Shown: positions 16,683-26,198, counted from the stretch's first letter. The stretch is 64,000 bases of DNA from Actinomadura macrotermitis (GCF_009604375.1 NZ_WEGH01000002.1:582073-646072), one strand, 5' to 3'. Numbers and translations: made by a program. The notes: generated by a model from the letters alone, not told the origin.

Positions 16683-18209
16683 GTGACCGAGCAGCATGTG
16701 GAGATCGAGCACAAGTACGACGCCGACCCCGATTTCACCGTCCCGGATCTGTCCGGTCTGCCGGGCGTCGCCTCCGCCCCGATGCCCCAGCGCCACCTCC
16801 TGCACGCCACCTACTTCGACACCGAGGACCTCCGGCTCGCCCGCGGCGGGATCACGCTGCGCCGCCGCCGGGGCGGCAAGGACGCCGGCTGGCACCTGAA
16901 GATGCCCGCCGCCGAGGGCAAGGTCGAGGTGCACGCGCCGCTCGGCCGCGCCCAGACGCCGCCGGCGAAGCTGGCCGGGCTGGTCGCCGCGCACAGCCGG
17001 GGCGCGCCGCTGCGGCCCGTCGCCACGGTGGAGACCGAGCGGACCGCGACGATGCTGCTGGACGCCGAGGGCCGCATGCTCGCCGAGGTCGCCGACGACG
17101 CCGTCACCGGCCGCGACCTGCGCGACGGCGGCACGGCCGTCGAACTGGCCCCCGGCGCGCCCGCCGAGACCAGGGCGGGGGCCGGGGACACCGCCCGGCA
17201 CTGGCGGGAGATCGAGGTCGAGCTCGGCGACGCCGGCTCCCCCGACCTGCTGAAGGCGGCCGGCAAGCGGCTGAAGAAGGCCGGGGCCACCCGGTCGGGG
17301 GCGGCGTCCAAGCTCGCCCGGGTGCTGCACGCCGAGCGCGACACCGCCCGGGCCGACGCGGCCGCGCGGGCGGGCACCGCGGGCGAGGTCGTGATCGCCT
17401 ACATCGCGGCGCGGACCGAGGTGCTGGTCGGGCAGGACCCGCGCGCCCGGCAGGCCGGGCCCGACGCCGTCCACCAGATGCGCACCTCCGCCCGCCGCAT
17501 CCGCAGCGCGCTGCAGAACTACAAGCCGCTGTTCGACGCCGAGCGGATCAAGCCGGTCATCGGCGAGCTGAAGTGGCTCGGCGAGGTCCTGGCCGAGGTC
17601 CGCGACCTGGAGGTGCTGCGCGAGCGCTTCGCGGGCCGCCTCGCCCTCCTCGGCGACCTCGCCGAGCCCGCCTGGCTGGCCGGTGTCCCCCACCAGGAGC
17701 GGGCGGCCTACCGGCGGCTGAACAAGGCACTGTCGGAGCCGCGCTACTTCGCCCTGCTGGACGCCCTGGACGCGCTGGTCGCCGACCCGCCGTTCCAGGG
17801 CAAGGCCGCCGGCCGCAAGCCCGCCAAGGAGCTGCCGGGCCTGATCCAGAAGTCGTGGTGGCGGATGGAGCGCAAGTACGCCGCGATCACCGGCGCCGAG
17901 GACGGCGACGTCGCCCGGCACGAGGCCCGCAAGGCCGCCAAGCGCGCCCGCTACGCCGCCGAGCTCGCCCGGCCCGCGCTGGGCGACGCCGCCAAGGCGG
18001 CGGCCAAGGACGCCAAGCGGATCCAGCGGGTGCTCGGCGACCACCAGGACGCCGTGGTGGCGATGGAGCGGCTGCGCGCCGCCCCCGCCCGCACGCCGGC
18101 CGAGGCGTTCACCCTCGGCGTGCTCTACGGCGCCGAGCACCACGAGGCCGAGACGACCCGCCGCCTGCTGGAGAGCGCCTGGGCCGCGATCTCGACCCCG
18201 GAGTTCTGA
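16683..18209 (+). CDS. CYTH and CHAD domain protein
   Basis: The 508-residue protein has an N-terminal CYTH triphosphate-tunnel domain (residues 1-200, with EIEHKYD as the ExExK motif and HWREIEVEL) and a C-terminal CHAD domain (about 225-500, with conserved His/Arg helices such as AVHQMRTSARRIRSAL). CYTH domains hydrolyse or bind triphosphates and polyphosphate, and CHAD domains bind polyphosphate. The neighbourhood of PPK1 and a NUDIX phosphatase supports a role in polyphosphate handling. The start is GTG. The gene converges on the NUDIX gene with a 9-base gap. Confidence 0.92.
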   Translation: MTEQHVEIEHKYDADPDFTVPDLSGLPGVASAPMPQRHLLHATYFDTEDLRLARGGITLRRRRGGKDAGWHLKMPAAEGKVEVHAPLGRAQTPPAKLAGLVAAHSRGAPLRPVATVETERTATMLLDAEGRMLAEVADDAVTGRDLRDGGTAVELAPGAPAETRAGAGDTARHWREIEVELGDAGSPDLLKAAGKRLKKAGATRSGAASKLARVLHAERDTARADAAARAGTAGEVVIAYIAARTEVLVGQDPRARQAGPDAVHQMRTSARRIRSALQNYKPLFDAERIKPVIGELKWLGEVLAEVRDLEVLRERFAGRLALLGDLAEPAWLAGVPHQERAAYRRLNKALSEPRYFALLDALDALVADPPFQGKAAGRKPAKELPGLIQKSWWRMERKYAAITGAEDGDVARHEARKAAKRARYAAELARPALGDAAKAAAKDAKRIQRVLGDHQDAVVAMERLRAAPARTPAEAFTLGVLYGAEHHEAETTRRLLESAWAAISTPEF

Positions 18210-18218
18210 TGCCTGTTC

Positions 18219-19103
18219 TCAGGAACGTGCGTTATGGCGTTCCAGGGAGGCGATGGCGTCCCCGGCCAGGTGCGCCACCCAGAACGCCCCCTTGTCCAGC
18301 GCCGGCTCCTCTGGGGGCTTCTCCCCGAAGCGCCGGCACAGGCCGGTGACCAGGTCCGCGACGATCTCGCCGTGCGTGCACACCAACAGCGGCGCCTCGT
18401 CCTGCAGCAGCTCGAACAGCCGCCGGCAGGCCTGGTCCGGGCCGCTCTCGCCGACCGTGAACGCGCGCTCGGTGACGACGTCCGCGCCGGTCAGCCGCAC
18501 GTACGGCAGCACGGTCTCCACGCAGCGCGCGGTGGCCGACGCCATCGGCCGCGCGGGCCCGAACGCCCGCAGCACAGGGGCCAGCGCGGCGGCGTCGGCG
18601 CGGCCGCCGGCGTCCAGCGGGCGCAGCTCGTCGGGCTCGCGCCACGCGCGCTTCTCGCCGGCGTCGGCGTGCCGCAGGATGACCAGCGGCCGGGTCCGCA
18701 GCGGCCCGGCGGCGAACGCGTGCAGCAGGTCCACGTCGCCCGAGTGCGTCAGCCGCCGCTCGGCGTCCTCATGCGACAGCCACTCCAGCCGGTCGACCTC
18801 GTCGTTCGGCACGAACTCCGGGACGGCCGCGGCGGCGGCGCGCGCCGCCCAGTAGTCGACGCGCTTGGCCCGGCCGCCCTTCAGGTAGGTGCTGGTGGGC
18901 AGCCGCCGCCCGAGCCGCGGCACGATGCCGGTCTCCTCGGTCACCTCGCGGACGGCGGCGCGCAGCACGTGCTCGCCCTTGTCCAGCTTGCCCTTCGGGA
19001 ACGACCAGTCGTCGTAGCGGGGCCGGTGCACGAGCGCGACCTGCAGGCCGTACTCGCCGTCGCGCCACAGCACCGCGCCGGCCGCGCGGACGGGCTCATC
19101 CAT
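18219..19103 (-). CDS. NUDIX hydrolase with C-terminal histidine phosphatase (MutT1-like)
   Basis: This 294-residue protein has two domains. The N-terminal NUDIX box reads [20 protein letters not shown] and continues TG. The C-terminal domain begins [15 protein letters not shown], the RH motif of histidine phosphatases, and has CTHGEI near its end. Mycobacterial MutT1 has the same layout and hydrolyses 8-oxo-GTP, diadenosine polyphosphates and related nucleotides. As in mycobacteria it lies directly beside ppk: its ATG overlaps the ppk stop by eight bases, so the two are co-translated. The second phosphatase histidine and acid appear present. Confidence 0.93.
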   Translation of the reverse strand: MDEPVRAAGAVLWRDGEYGLQVALVHRPRYDDWSFPKGKLDKGEHVLRAAVREVTEETGIVPRLGRRLPTSTYLKGGRAKRVDYWAARAAAAAVPEFVPNDEVDRLEWLSHEDAERRLTHSGDVDLLHAFAAGPLRTRPLVILRHADAGEKRAWREPDELRPLDAGGRADAAALAPVLRAFGPARPMASATARCVETVLPYVRLTGADVVTERAFTVGESGPDQACRRLFELLQDEAPLLVCTHGEIVADLVTGLCRRFGEKPPEEPALDKGAFWVAHLAGDAIASLERHNARS

Positions 19104-21180
19104 CGACGGTCCTCCAGCGCCTGCTCTTGACCAGGTGGGTCTGGATGTCCAGCAGCGGCTCGCCGTCCGGCGCGGTCCGCCGCGTCCAGGTGCCGTCGCC
19201 CTCCAGCCACCAGGAGCAGGTGCCGTCGTCCATGGCCAGGTCCATCAGGCCGAGCAGGGAGTCGCGCTGGACCCGGTCGGCGATGGTGACGAGCGCCTCC
19301 ACCCGCCGGTCCAGGTTGCGGTGCATCAGGTCGGCGCTGCCGATCCACACCTCGGCCTCGCCGCCGTTGTCGTAGGCGAACACCCGCGAGTGCTCCAGGA
19401 ACCGGCCGAGGACGCTGCGCACCCGGATCGTCTCCGACAGGCCCGGCACGCCCGGCCGCAGCGCGCAGATCCCGCGCACCCAGATGTCGACCGGCACGCC
19501 CTCCTGCGACGCCCGGTACAGCGCGTCGATGACGACCTCGTCGACCAGCGAGTTGCACTTGATGCGGATGCGCGCCGGGCGGCCCTCCCGGTGGTGCTCG
19601 ACCTCCCGCTCGATCCGCTGCACCAGCCCCGAGCGCAGGCTCTGCGGCGCGACCAGCAGCCGCTTGTAGCCCGACTGGCGGGAGTAGCCGGTGAGGTGGT
19701 TGAACAGCGCGCTGACGTCCTCGCCGACCGCGGGGTCGACGGTGAGCAGCCCGATGTCCTCGTACAGCCGCGCGGTCTTGGGGTGGTAGTTGCCGGTGCC
19801 GATGTGGCAGTAGCGGCGCAGCACCCCGTCGGTGTCCTGGCGGACGACCATGGCGAGCTTGCAGTGCGTCTTCAGCCCGACGAACCCGTACACCACGTGG
19901 CAGCCGGCCTGCTCCAGCTTGCGCGCCCAGGCGATGTTGGCGCGCTCGTCGAAGCGGGCCTTCAGCTCCACCACGACCACGACCTGCTTGCCGGCCTCGG
20001 CGGCGTCGATCAGCGCGTCCACGATCGGGGAGTCGCCGCTGGTCCGGTAGAGCGTCTGCTTGATCGCCAGCACGTGCGGGTCGGCGGCGGCGTCCTCGAT
20101 GAGCCGCTGCACCGTGGTGGTGAAGGAGTCGTAGGGGTGGTGCAGGAACACGTCCCGGTTGCGGATCGCGGCGAAGATGCTGCCGTCGGTCGGGACCGCC
20201 TCCTTGGACGGCACGAACGGCGGGTACTTCAGCTCCGGCCGGTCCAGGTCGGCGATCGCGGCCAGTCCGGCCAGGTCCAGCGGGCCCGGCACCCGGTAGA
20301 TCTGCCCCTCGTCGATGGCCAGCTCGGCGGTGAGCAGCTCCAGCACCGCCGGGGAGATCGACTCCTCCACCTCCAGGCGGACGACGGGGCCGAACCGGCG
20401 GCGCAGCAGCTCGCGCTCCAGCGCCTGCAGCAGGCCCTCGCTGATGTCGTCGTCGATCTCCAGGTCCTGGTTGCGGGTGACCCGGAACGCGTGGTGCTCG
20501 ACGACCTCCATGCCGACGAACAGCTGGCCGAGGTGCGCGGCGATGACGTCCTCGAGCGGGGTGAACCGGTCCGGGGAGGCCTCGAAGAAGCGCGGCAGCA
20601 CCGGCGGGACCTTGACCCGGGCGAACATGGTCGCCTCGGTCTCGGGGTCGCGCACGATCACCGCCAGGTTCAGCGACAGCCCGGAGATGTAGGGGAAGGG
20701 GTGCGCCGAGTCGACGACCAGCGGCGTGAGCACGGGGTATATCCGCTCGCGGAACACCCGGCGCAGCCGCTCGCGCTCGGTCTCGGCCAGGTCCTCCCAG
20801 CGCAGGATGTGCACGCCCTCCTTGCCGAGGGCGGGGCAGACCTCGTCGCGGAAGCACGCGGCGTGCCGCAGCATCAGCTCGTGCGCGACGGCCGCGGTGC
20901 GCTCCAGCACCTCGCGGGGCTGGCGGCCGCTCGCGGACTGGACGGCGAGGCCGGTGGCCATCCGGCGGGCCAGGCCCGCCACCCGGACCATGAAGAACTC
21001 GTCCAGGTTGCTGGCGAAGATCGACAGGAACCTGGCCCGTTCCAGCAGCGGCAGGCCGGGGTCCTCGGCCAGTTCCAGGACACGCTGGTTGAAGCGGAGC
21101 CAGCTCTCCTCGCGGTCGAGGAAGCGGTCTTCGGGCAGCGGCTCCGCATCGTGAGTGAAATGTCCTGGATTGACGGTCAT
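19096..21180 (-). CDS. ppk1: Polyphosphate kinase 1
   Basis: This 694-residue PPK1 reversibly transfers the ATP gamma-phosphate to polyphosphate. The phospho-acceptor His lies in [14 protein letters not shown] (about residue 439). The [17 protein letters not shown] motif and the N-terminal [14 protein letters not shown] signature are present. The length equals the family norm. The ATG at 21180 precedes [19 protein letters not shown]; an upstream in-frame ATG at 21225 is less likely. It forms an operon with the MutT1-like gene. Two 11-bp-spaced GTTCACC-like units just upstream may be a PhoP box, which would tie the gene to phosphate starvation. Confidence 0.97.
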   Translation of the reverse strand: MTVNPGHFTHDAEPLPEDRFLDREESWLRFNQRVLELAEDPGLPLLERARFLSIFASNLDEFFMVRVAGLARRMATGLAVQSASGRQPREVLERTAAVAHELMLRHAACFRDEVCPALGKEGVHILRWEDLAETERERLRRVFRERIYPVLTPLVVDSAHPFPYISGLSLNLAVIVRDPETEATMFARVKVPPVLPRFFEASPDRFTPLEDVIAAHLGQLFVGMEVVEHHAFRVTRNQDLEIDDDISEGLLQALERELLRRRFGPVVRLEVEESISPAVLELLTAELAIDEGQIYRVPGPLDLAGLAAIADLDRPELKYPPFVPSKEAVPTDGSIFAAIRNRDVFLHHPYDSFTTTVQRLIEDAAADPHVLAIKQTLYRTSGDSPIVDALIDAAEAGKQVVVVVELKARFDERANIAWARKLEQAGCHVVYGFVGLKTHCKLAMVVRQDTDGVLRRYCHIGTGNYHPKTARLYEDIGLLTVDPAVGEDVSALFNHLTGYSRQSGYKRLLVAPQSLRSGLVQRIEREVEHHREGRPARIRIKCNSLVDEVVIDALYRASQEGVPVDIWVRGICALRPGVPGLSETIRVRSVLGRFLEHSRVFAYDNGGEAEVWIGSADLMHRNLDRRVEALVTIADRVQRDSLLGLMDLAMDDGTCSWWLEGDGTWTRRTAPDGEPLLDIQTHLVKSRRWRTVDG

Positions 21181-21201
21181 AAGGCAATCTTTCCCGCGCA
21201 A

Positions 21202-21219
21202 GGTGAACAGCAGTCGAAC
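21202..21219 (-). promoter_or_regulatory. Possible PHO box upstream of ppk1
   Basis: On the minus strand GTTCGAC and GTTCACC are spaced by 11 bases (start to start). This fits the direct-repeat unit of streptomycete PhoP boxes. The site lies 22-39 bases before the ppk1 ATG, closer than usual, and only one unit matches the consensus fully. Confidence 0.3.
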
Positions 21220-21424
21220 GGGCATGTTCCGGCCAGGTATCCGATGCTCCGATCATGCCCCCGGTTCCCGGAGATCACTCGGGAAAACGGACCTTCCCGC
21301 ACCGTGCGCCACGTGACGTACCCCTCATAACGGACCAGCGCGCGCTGGCCGTACCCATAACCGAACGGGCTGTTAGCAAGCCCCATCCGGGGGTAGATCC
21401 TGCGTCCAGCACAGGGAGGACGCG

Positions 21425-21835
21425 ATGACCGAACGACATCAAGCAGACCTTGCCGGACTGCCGACGTCCGAGCTCGTCAAGACGCTCAGCGAGCAGAGCG
21501 CGACCCTCGTGCGCGAGGAGCTGCGGCTCGCCCAGCTGGAACTGAAGGCCAAGGGCAACCGCGCCGCGCAGGGCGCCAAGATGTTCGGCGGCGCCGGCGT
21601 CACCGCCCTGTACGGCGGCGGCGCCCTGGTCGCCACGATCATCCTGGCACTGGCGGTGGTGCTGCCCGGCTGGGCCGCCGCGCTCATCGTGACGGTCGTG
21701 CTGTTCGCGATCGCGGGCCTGCTGGCCCAGCGCGGCAAGAAGCAGATGGGCATGGCCACCCCGGCCAAGCCCGAGCACACCACCGAGAGCGTCCGGGCGG
21801 ACGTCCAGGAGATCAAGAACAGGGGGCACCGGTGA
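21425..21835 (+). CDS. Phage-holin-like membrane protein (DUF1469/YqjE-like)
   Basis: The 136-residue protein has an amphipathic N-terminal helix (SELVKTLSEQSATLVREELR), two membrane segments (about residues 58-78 and 82-103) and a charged tail. This is the plan of the Phage_holin_3_6/DUF1469 family. It is not a phage gene in this context; the family commonly pairs with DUF3618 proteins, as here. It is preceded by AGGGAGGA and overlaps the next start by four bases (GTGA), so the pair is translationally coupled. The function is unknown; an envelope or osmotic stress role is plausible. Confidence 0.85.
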   Translation: MTERHQADLAGLPTSELVKTLSEQSATLVREELRLAQLELKAKGNRAAQGAKMFGGAGVTALYGGGALVATIILALAVVLPGWAAALIVTVVLFAIAGLLAQRGKKQMGMATPAKPEHTTESVRADVQEIKNRGHR

Positions 21836-22467
21836 GCGACGACGCCGAGCAGGAGCTGCGCGCGCAGCAGGCGCGGATCGAGCAGGCGCGGGAGGAGCTC
21901 GGCGAGACCGTCGAGGAGCTGACGGCGCGTGCCGACGTCAAGGGGCGCGCCAAGGACAAGGCCGAGGAGGTGAAGGCGCAGGCGCAGGAGAAGGCCGGGG
22001 AGGTCAAGGCCCAGGCCCAGGAGAAGGCCGAGGAGGTCAAGGCCCAGGCCCAGGAGAAGGCCGGCGCGCTGAAGGACAAGGCGGGCGAGCTGAAGGACCG
22101 GGCGCGCGAGAAGGCCCCCGACCCGGTCGTGCACGCCGCCGAGGAGGCGGGCCGCCGGCCGAAGCCGGTCGCGGCCGCGATGGCGGGCGCCGTCGTGGCG
22201 ATCGTGCTGATCCGCACCTGGCGGAACCGCCGCGCGAACCGCTCCCCGGGGGCCAAGGCCGCCGACTACGGCCGCGCCGCGGGCCGCCGCGCCCGCGTCA
22301 AGGCCGCCAAGGCGAGCCGGAAGGCCCACCGCAAGGCCGGCGACCAGGCGGCCAAGGCGAGCCTGCTGGCCGGGCGCAAGGCCGACCAGATGAGCCGGCG
22401 GGCAGGCCGCAAGGCCCGCCGCACCGCCCTGAAGACCGCCGCCAAGGCCAAGATCGAGTCCAGGTGA
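21832..22467 (+). CDS. DUF3618 protein with LEA-like 11-residue repeats
   Basis: This 211-residue protein starts with a DUF3618 region (residues 1-35: QQARIEQAREELGETVEELT). An almost perfect 11-residue repeat KA(G/E)EVKAQAQE follows (about residues 40-80), like group 3 LEA or apolipoprotein-type amphipathic helices. Then come a single membrane segment (about 105-122) and a long Lys/Arg/Ala-rich tail reminiscent of histone H1-like actinobacterial proteins. GTG overlaps the stop of the holin-like gene. The combination suggests a membrane-anchored helical protein that could interact with membranes or nucleic acid. Confidence 0.85.
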   Translation: MSDDAEQELRAQQARIEQAREELGETVEELTARADVKGRAKDKAEEVKAQAQEKAGEVKAQAQEKAEEVKAQAQEKAGALKDKAGELKDRAREKAPDPVVHAAEEAGRRPKPVAAAMAGAVVAIVLIRTWRNRRANRSPGAKAADYGRAAGRRARVKAAKASRKAHRKAGDQAAKASLLAGRKADQMSRRAGRKARRTALKTAAKAKIESR

Positions 22468-22663
22468 TCCGCTAAGCCCCGCAACCGCACGAGCACCCGG
22501 TCCGCCCGCCGCACCGCCGGACGGCGGTGCGGCCGTGCCGCCCTCCCCCGGCGCCGCCAAGGGCGGGCCGCCGACCTGTCCGCGTGGACAGATTCCTCCG
22601 TCGCGGGACAACGGATGGAATCTGGGCATTCCCTCGCCCTGCGCAGGCGGGTAAACCGGAGCC

Positions 22664-24151
22664 GTGACCTCTCATGAGTCTCTTCGGGTCCCGCCCGCTG
22701 CGGTGGGACGGCCACTTTGTGCGGCTGTGTACGGGTGCAGCGGTCGTGCCGCCGATCCGTTCGAGGCCTGTGCCGCGCATCTGACGCCGCTGCAGCTGCG
22801 GCGGTTCGCCGCGGGGCTGGGGCCGGGCGCGGATCTGGATCTGCGGGGCGTGACCGTCGCGCCCGGCCTGCTGGCCTCGCTCTTGGAGGCCGTCACCGGC
22901 CCCGACGGGCGGGCGCGGCTCGGGCGGTGCCGGTTCGAGGGAGCGCTGCTGCCCGCGCAGGTGTCGTTCGCCAGGACCTGTTTCGAGCGCGACTGCTCCT
23001 TCGACGGGGCGGCCTTCGTCGGTGGCGTCTCCTTCTTCGACGCCCGGTTCGGCGGGCACGTCTCGTTCCGGGGCACCCGGTTCGCGGGCAACGCCACCTT
23101 CCATGGCGCCTCCTTCGGGCGGCACGCCTCGTTCGAGGAGGCGGTGTTCGGCGGCGACGCGCTGTTCGGCGAGACCGCCTGGGGAGCGGGCGCGGTGTTC
23201 GACCGCGCGGTGTTCCTGGAGGCGGTGGCCTTCGACAAGGCCCGGTTCGGCCAGGACGCGATGATGCGGGCGGCCTGCTTCGGCGGCGCCTACTCCTTCC
23301 GGCGGGTGCAGGTGGGGCGGCACGCCCGCTTCGAGCGCGCGCGCTTCCGGCATGGCCTGCGGCTCGGGCCGATGGCCGCGGCCGGGCGGATCGACCTGGC
23401 CGACGTCACCGTCCACGGCGACCTGCACGTGCACGCCGCCGTCCGGCGGATCACCGCGCGGGGCCTCACCGTGCACGGGTCCGGCGAGTTCCGGCTCCGG
23501 CACACCGAACTCGACCTGGAGGGCGCGGCGTTCGAGGGGGAGCTGGCCGTCCGGTCGCTGGCGCAGCCGCTGACCGGGGTCACCGAACCCGACGACCCGG
23601 ACGGGCCGCGGGCCCGGCTCGCCTCGCTGCGCGGGGTGTCGGCCCGCGACGTCGTGCTCACCGACGTCGATCTCACCCGCTGCCGCTTCGCCGGCCTGCG
23701 CGGCCCGGACGACCCCGCGTCCGGTGGCCTGCGTCTCAGCGGGCACTGCGCGTTCGGCACCGTCCGGCCGCGCTGGCACCGGCACGGCCACGCCGTGCTC
23801 GCCGAGGACCCGGCGGCGGCCGGCGGGCTGAGCGACGAGCGGCTCGCCGTCCTGTACGGGCGGCTCGCCCGCGCGGCGGCGGGCTCCGACGGCCGGCTGG
23901 CCCGTGACTTCCGCTACAGCGCGCTGGAGATGCGCCGCCGCACCGAGCCCGGCAGGTGGCGCCGCTGGCTGCTGCACGCACTCTGGCTGACCTGCGGTTA
24001 TGGGCTGCGGGCCGGGCGCGGCGTCGTCGTGGTGGGCGTGCTCGTGGCGCTGGCGTGCTGCGTGGTGTCGCTGGCGCGGCACGGCGGCCACCAGACCTCG
24101 GCGCACTCGCGCCCGGCCGCGCCTTCTACGCTGCCCGTCCATGAGCGATGA
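22664..24151 (+). CDS. Pentapeptide-repeat-like membrane protein
   Basis: The 495-residue protein has a Cys-containing N-terminus (CAAVYGCSGRAADPFEACAA) and a beta-helical region with Phe-centred five-residue repeats, e.g. FGGHVSFRGTRFAGNATFHG (about residues 95-230). Further beta repeats follow, then a basic cytosolic segment (RDFRYSALEMRRR) and one C-terminal membrane helix. The motif LTCGYGLRAGRGVVVVGVLV matches the C-terminal region of the protein at 4704-6161. No enzyme motif is visible. The start is GTG, in a 196-base gap that otherwise shows nothing recognisable. The end overlaps the next gene by 11 bases. Confidence 0.82.
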   Translation: MTSHESLRVPPAAVGRPLCAAVYGCSGRAADPFEACAAHLTPLQLRRFAAGLGPGADLDLRGVTVAPGLLASLLEAVTGPDGRARLGRCRFEGALLPAQVSFARTCFERDCSFDGAAFVGGVSFFDARFGGHVSFRGTRFAGNATFHGASFGRHASFEEAVFGGDALFGETAWGAGAVFDRAVFLEAVAFDKARFGQDAMMRAACFGGAYSFRRVQVGRHARFERARFRHGLRLGPMAAAGRIDLADVTVHGDLHVHAAVRRITARGLTVHGSGEFRLRHTELDLEGAAFEGELAVRSLAQPLTGVTEPDDPDGPRARLASLRGVSARDVVLTDVDLTRCRFAGLRGPDDPASGGLRLSGHCAFGTVRPRWHRHGHAVLAEDPAAAGGLSDERLAVLYGRLARAAAGSDGRLARDFRYSALEMRRRTEPGRWRRWLLHALWLTCGYGLRAGRGVVVVGVLVALACCVVSLARHGGHQTSAHSRPAAPSTLPVHER

Positions 24152-24545
24152 CGATGGCCTGTTCGTCTACGGGACCCTGCGGTTCCCCGAGGTCCTGCAC
24201 GTCCTGCTCGGCCGCGTCCCGGACCTGGCGCCCGCCCGCGCGGCCGGGTGGCGGGTGCGGGCGCTGCCCGGCGTCGTCTACCCGGGCCTGGTCGCCGATC
24301 CCGCCGCCACCGCCGACGGAATGCTGATCACCGGTCTGGACGAAGCGGAAAAGCGGCTGCTCGACGCCTATGAAGACGATCTTTATGAGATCGCGGTGCT
24401 GCCCCTGGACGGCGGCCGGCGCGGCCGCGCCTATATCTGGAAGGGCACGGCCGAAGACACCGACTGGGACCCGGTCCGGTTCGCCGATCACGAACTGATC
24501 TCCTACGTCGAGACCTGCCGCGGCTGGCGCCTCGGCCACCGCTGA
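24141..24545 (+). CDS. Gamma-glutamylcyclotransferase-fold protein (AIG2-like)
   Basis: The 134-residue protein opens LFVYGTLRFPEVLHVLLGR, the YGTLR motif of the GGCT/AIG2 fold. It keeps the Glu of the family in DLYEIAVLPL and ends with YVETCRGWRLGHR. Family members cyclise gamma-glutamyl amines or act as plant-type acyltransfer-fold proteins; the substrate here is unknown. The ATG at 24141 lies inside the end of the preceding beta-helix gene, so the two are probably coupled. Confidence 0.88.
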   Translation: MSDDDGLFVYGTLRFPEVLHVLLGRVPDLAPARAAGWRVRALPGVVYPGLVADPAATADGMLITGLDEAEKRLLDAYEDDLYEIAVLPLDGGRRGRAYIWKGTAEDTDWDPVRFADHELISYVETCRGWRLGHR

Positions 24546-24581
24546 GACTTTTTTGTCAGACCCCCGGGTAATGATGAGGGC

Positions 24582-24902
24582 ATGAGCAGAGAAACCCATT
24601 CCGGGTTGCAGTGCCCGCACTGCCGAACGCATCTCGCGCTCGTCCCCGCGCCCGGAAGCCCGGACCCGGCGGCGCCACCGCCGGCGGGCATCGTCATCCC
24701 TCCGCCCATCCTCGTCCGCGAGGAATACACGCCGCCGCCCGTCGCCGAGGTCCTGGCCGTCTACGCAGGGCGTTCGGTCGACAGCACCACCGCCGCGCGC
24801 GGCGCCGCGCGCGTCCGGGAAAGCATGAACCGCGCCCGCAATGCCGCCACCCAGCGCCGCTCCGCCCAAAAGGCGGCGCGCCGGACTTCCAAGAGCGCCT
24901 AG
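24582..24902 (+). CDS. Hypothetical protein with N-terminal zinc-ribbon-like CPHC
   Basis: The 106-residue protein contains a single CPHC knuckle (residues 11-14) followed by a Pro-rich linker (AAPPPAGIVIPPP) and a basic, Ala/Arg-rich C-terminus. Only two cysteines are present, so a full zinc ribbon is not formed by one chain. I do not recognise the family. The GAGGG-ATG spacing is very short. The reading frame has strong GC3 and a convergent terminator downstream, so expression is plausible. Confidence 0.55.
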   Translation: MSRETHSGLQCPHCRTHLALVPAPGSPDPAAPPPAGIVIPPPILVREEYTPPPVAEVLAVYAGRSVDSTTAARGAARVRESMNRARNAATQRRSAQKAARRTSKSA

Positions 24903-24991
24903 TGCCGATCACCGTTTGATCAATCCGGCCGGGCCGCGGGCCGCGCCCGGCATCGTTCGACCGTCCGATCAACAGAACCGATCAACGGCGA

Positions 24992-25021
24992 GCGGCTCCC
25001 GCCCAAAGGGCCGGGAGCCGC
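24992..25021. terminator. Convergent hairpin terminator
   Basis: GCGGCTCCCG (24992-25001) pairs with CGGGAGCCGC (25012-25021), with an inner CCC/GGG and an AAA loop. It lies between the convergent hypothetical gene and the CU044_5270-type gene. Confidence 0.75.
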
Positions 25022-25061
25022 CGGTTCCATCGCCATTGCCGCCCGGCGAATGCCGCGCCGG

Positions 25062-26198
25062 TTATCCGCGCGGCACGCTGTTCGTCCATTCCGTCGTGAC
25101 CAGAGCCACCGAACTCAGCACGGTGCCCGGCGCCAGGCCCGGATAGGCCTTGGACGCCCTGACCAGCACGGTCTGCGAACCGAGCGCGTTCCCGCTCGCC
25201 GGATCGAGGATCAGGCGCCGCTGGGTGGCGCCGCCGTTCTCGTCGGCCATCGCCACCGCGGTGCCGCGCCGCCCCTGCGCGTCGGTGACCTGAGGGATCG
25301 CCCGCACGCCGGGCAGGCCCGCCAGCAGCCGGAACGCCGCGCCGCGCGTCTTCGCCCGCACCGGCAGGTCGGTGACCAGGCTCCCGGCGACCGTGAACAG
25401 CCACCGCTCGGCCGACATCGGCACGCCCGCCGCCTCGGTGTCGTGCCCCTTGTAGTCGCGCAGCAGCACGGCCTTCAGCCGCCCGGCGTCGGCGGGCAGC
25501 GCGAGCAGCTCCTTCACCGTGACGTTGCGGCCGATCCAGAACAGCTTGCCGCCCTTGGCCGGCGGAACGCGCTGCGACTCGGCGGGGCTCGGCCCGGTGG
25601 GCAGCTCCGCCTTCTTCACGTTCGGGTTACCAGGGGCGACGGGGAAGCGCACCTCGACCTTGCGGGGCGCGCCCGCCTGCTTCCAGGCGTCGGCGGCGGC
25701 CGGGGTCGCGGGCTGCACGCCGAGGTCCTGGCTCCGGCTCCAGCCCGGTTCGGTCGGCGAGACCGGGACCCAGCCCTCGTCGGTGTCACGGACCACGACG
25801 ACGAAGTCCTGCCCGTTCGTGGACGCCTGCACCCGGCCGGCGCTGACCGTCTTGGTGTGCCAGTAGGCGCCGCGCTCGTCGGGCCGCGTCTCCAGCTTGT
25901 GCGCCGCCGCGAGCAGCAGGGACGGCGCGTTGAGCGCCGGCCCGCCGGGCTCGGGGGTCCGCTGCGGGCCGTCGCCGCCGCCGGCCAGCGTCGCCGCGCC
26001 CACGGCCACGGCCGCCGCGGCGGCCACCGCGCCGAGCCCCCAGGCCGGACGGATCCGGCGCCGCTCCGCCTTCGCCGGCTCGTGCGTGGCCAGCATGGCC
26101 CGCGCCAGCTCGGCCTGCCGGGTGCCGGCGTCCACCGGCGCGGCCGGGTCCAGCCCCGCCGGCCGGGCCTCGGCCAGCGTCCTCAGCACGTCCTTCAT
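25062..26198 (-). CDS. CU044_5270 family membrane protein, pair 1
   Basis: This 378-residue protein has a short cytosolic N-terminus with DAGTRQAELARAML, then RRRIRPAWGLG and one membrane helix (about residues 50-70), and a large outer domain containing SLLLAAAHKLE and PQVTDAQGRRGTAVAM. This layout defines the CU044_5270 family, always encoded behind a sigma-70-like factor. By position it may act like an anti-sigma or sensor partner, though no zinc anti-sigma motif is present. The start overlaps the sigma stop by four bases and has AGAGGAG upstream. Two paralogous pairs occur at 59965-63563. Confidence 0.85.
   Translation of the reverse strand: MKDVLRTLAEARPAGLDPAAPVDAGTRQAELARAMLATHEPAKAERRRIRPAWGLGAVAAAAAVAVGAATLAGGGDGPQRTPEPGGPALNAPSLLLAAAHKLETRPDERGAYWHTKTVSAGRVQASTNGQDFVVVVRDTDEGWVPVSPTEPGWSRSQDLGVQPATPAAADAWKQAGAPRKVEVRFPVAPGNPNVKKAELPTGPSPAESQRVPPAKGGKLFWIGRNVTVKELLALPADAGRLKAVLLRDYKGHDTEAAGVPMSAERWLFTVAGSLVTDLPVRAKTRGAAFRLLAGLPGVRAIPQVTDAQGRRGTAVAMADENGGATQRRLILDPASGNALGSQTVLVRASKAYPGLAPGTVLSSVALVTTEWTNSVPRG

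Noticed and set aside
21425..21835. Prophage holin
   Set aside because: Despite the family name, no endolysin, terminase or structural gene is nearby and the family commonly pairs with DUF3618 in chromosomal loci.
21940..22090. Direct repeats resembling a CRISPR or minisatellite array
   Set aside because: The 33-base periodicity is the in-frame 11-residue repeat of the DUF3618 protein; there are no spacers.
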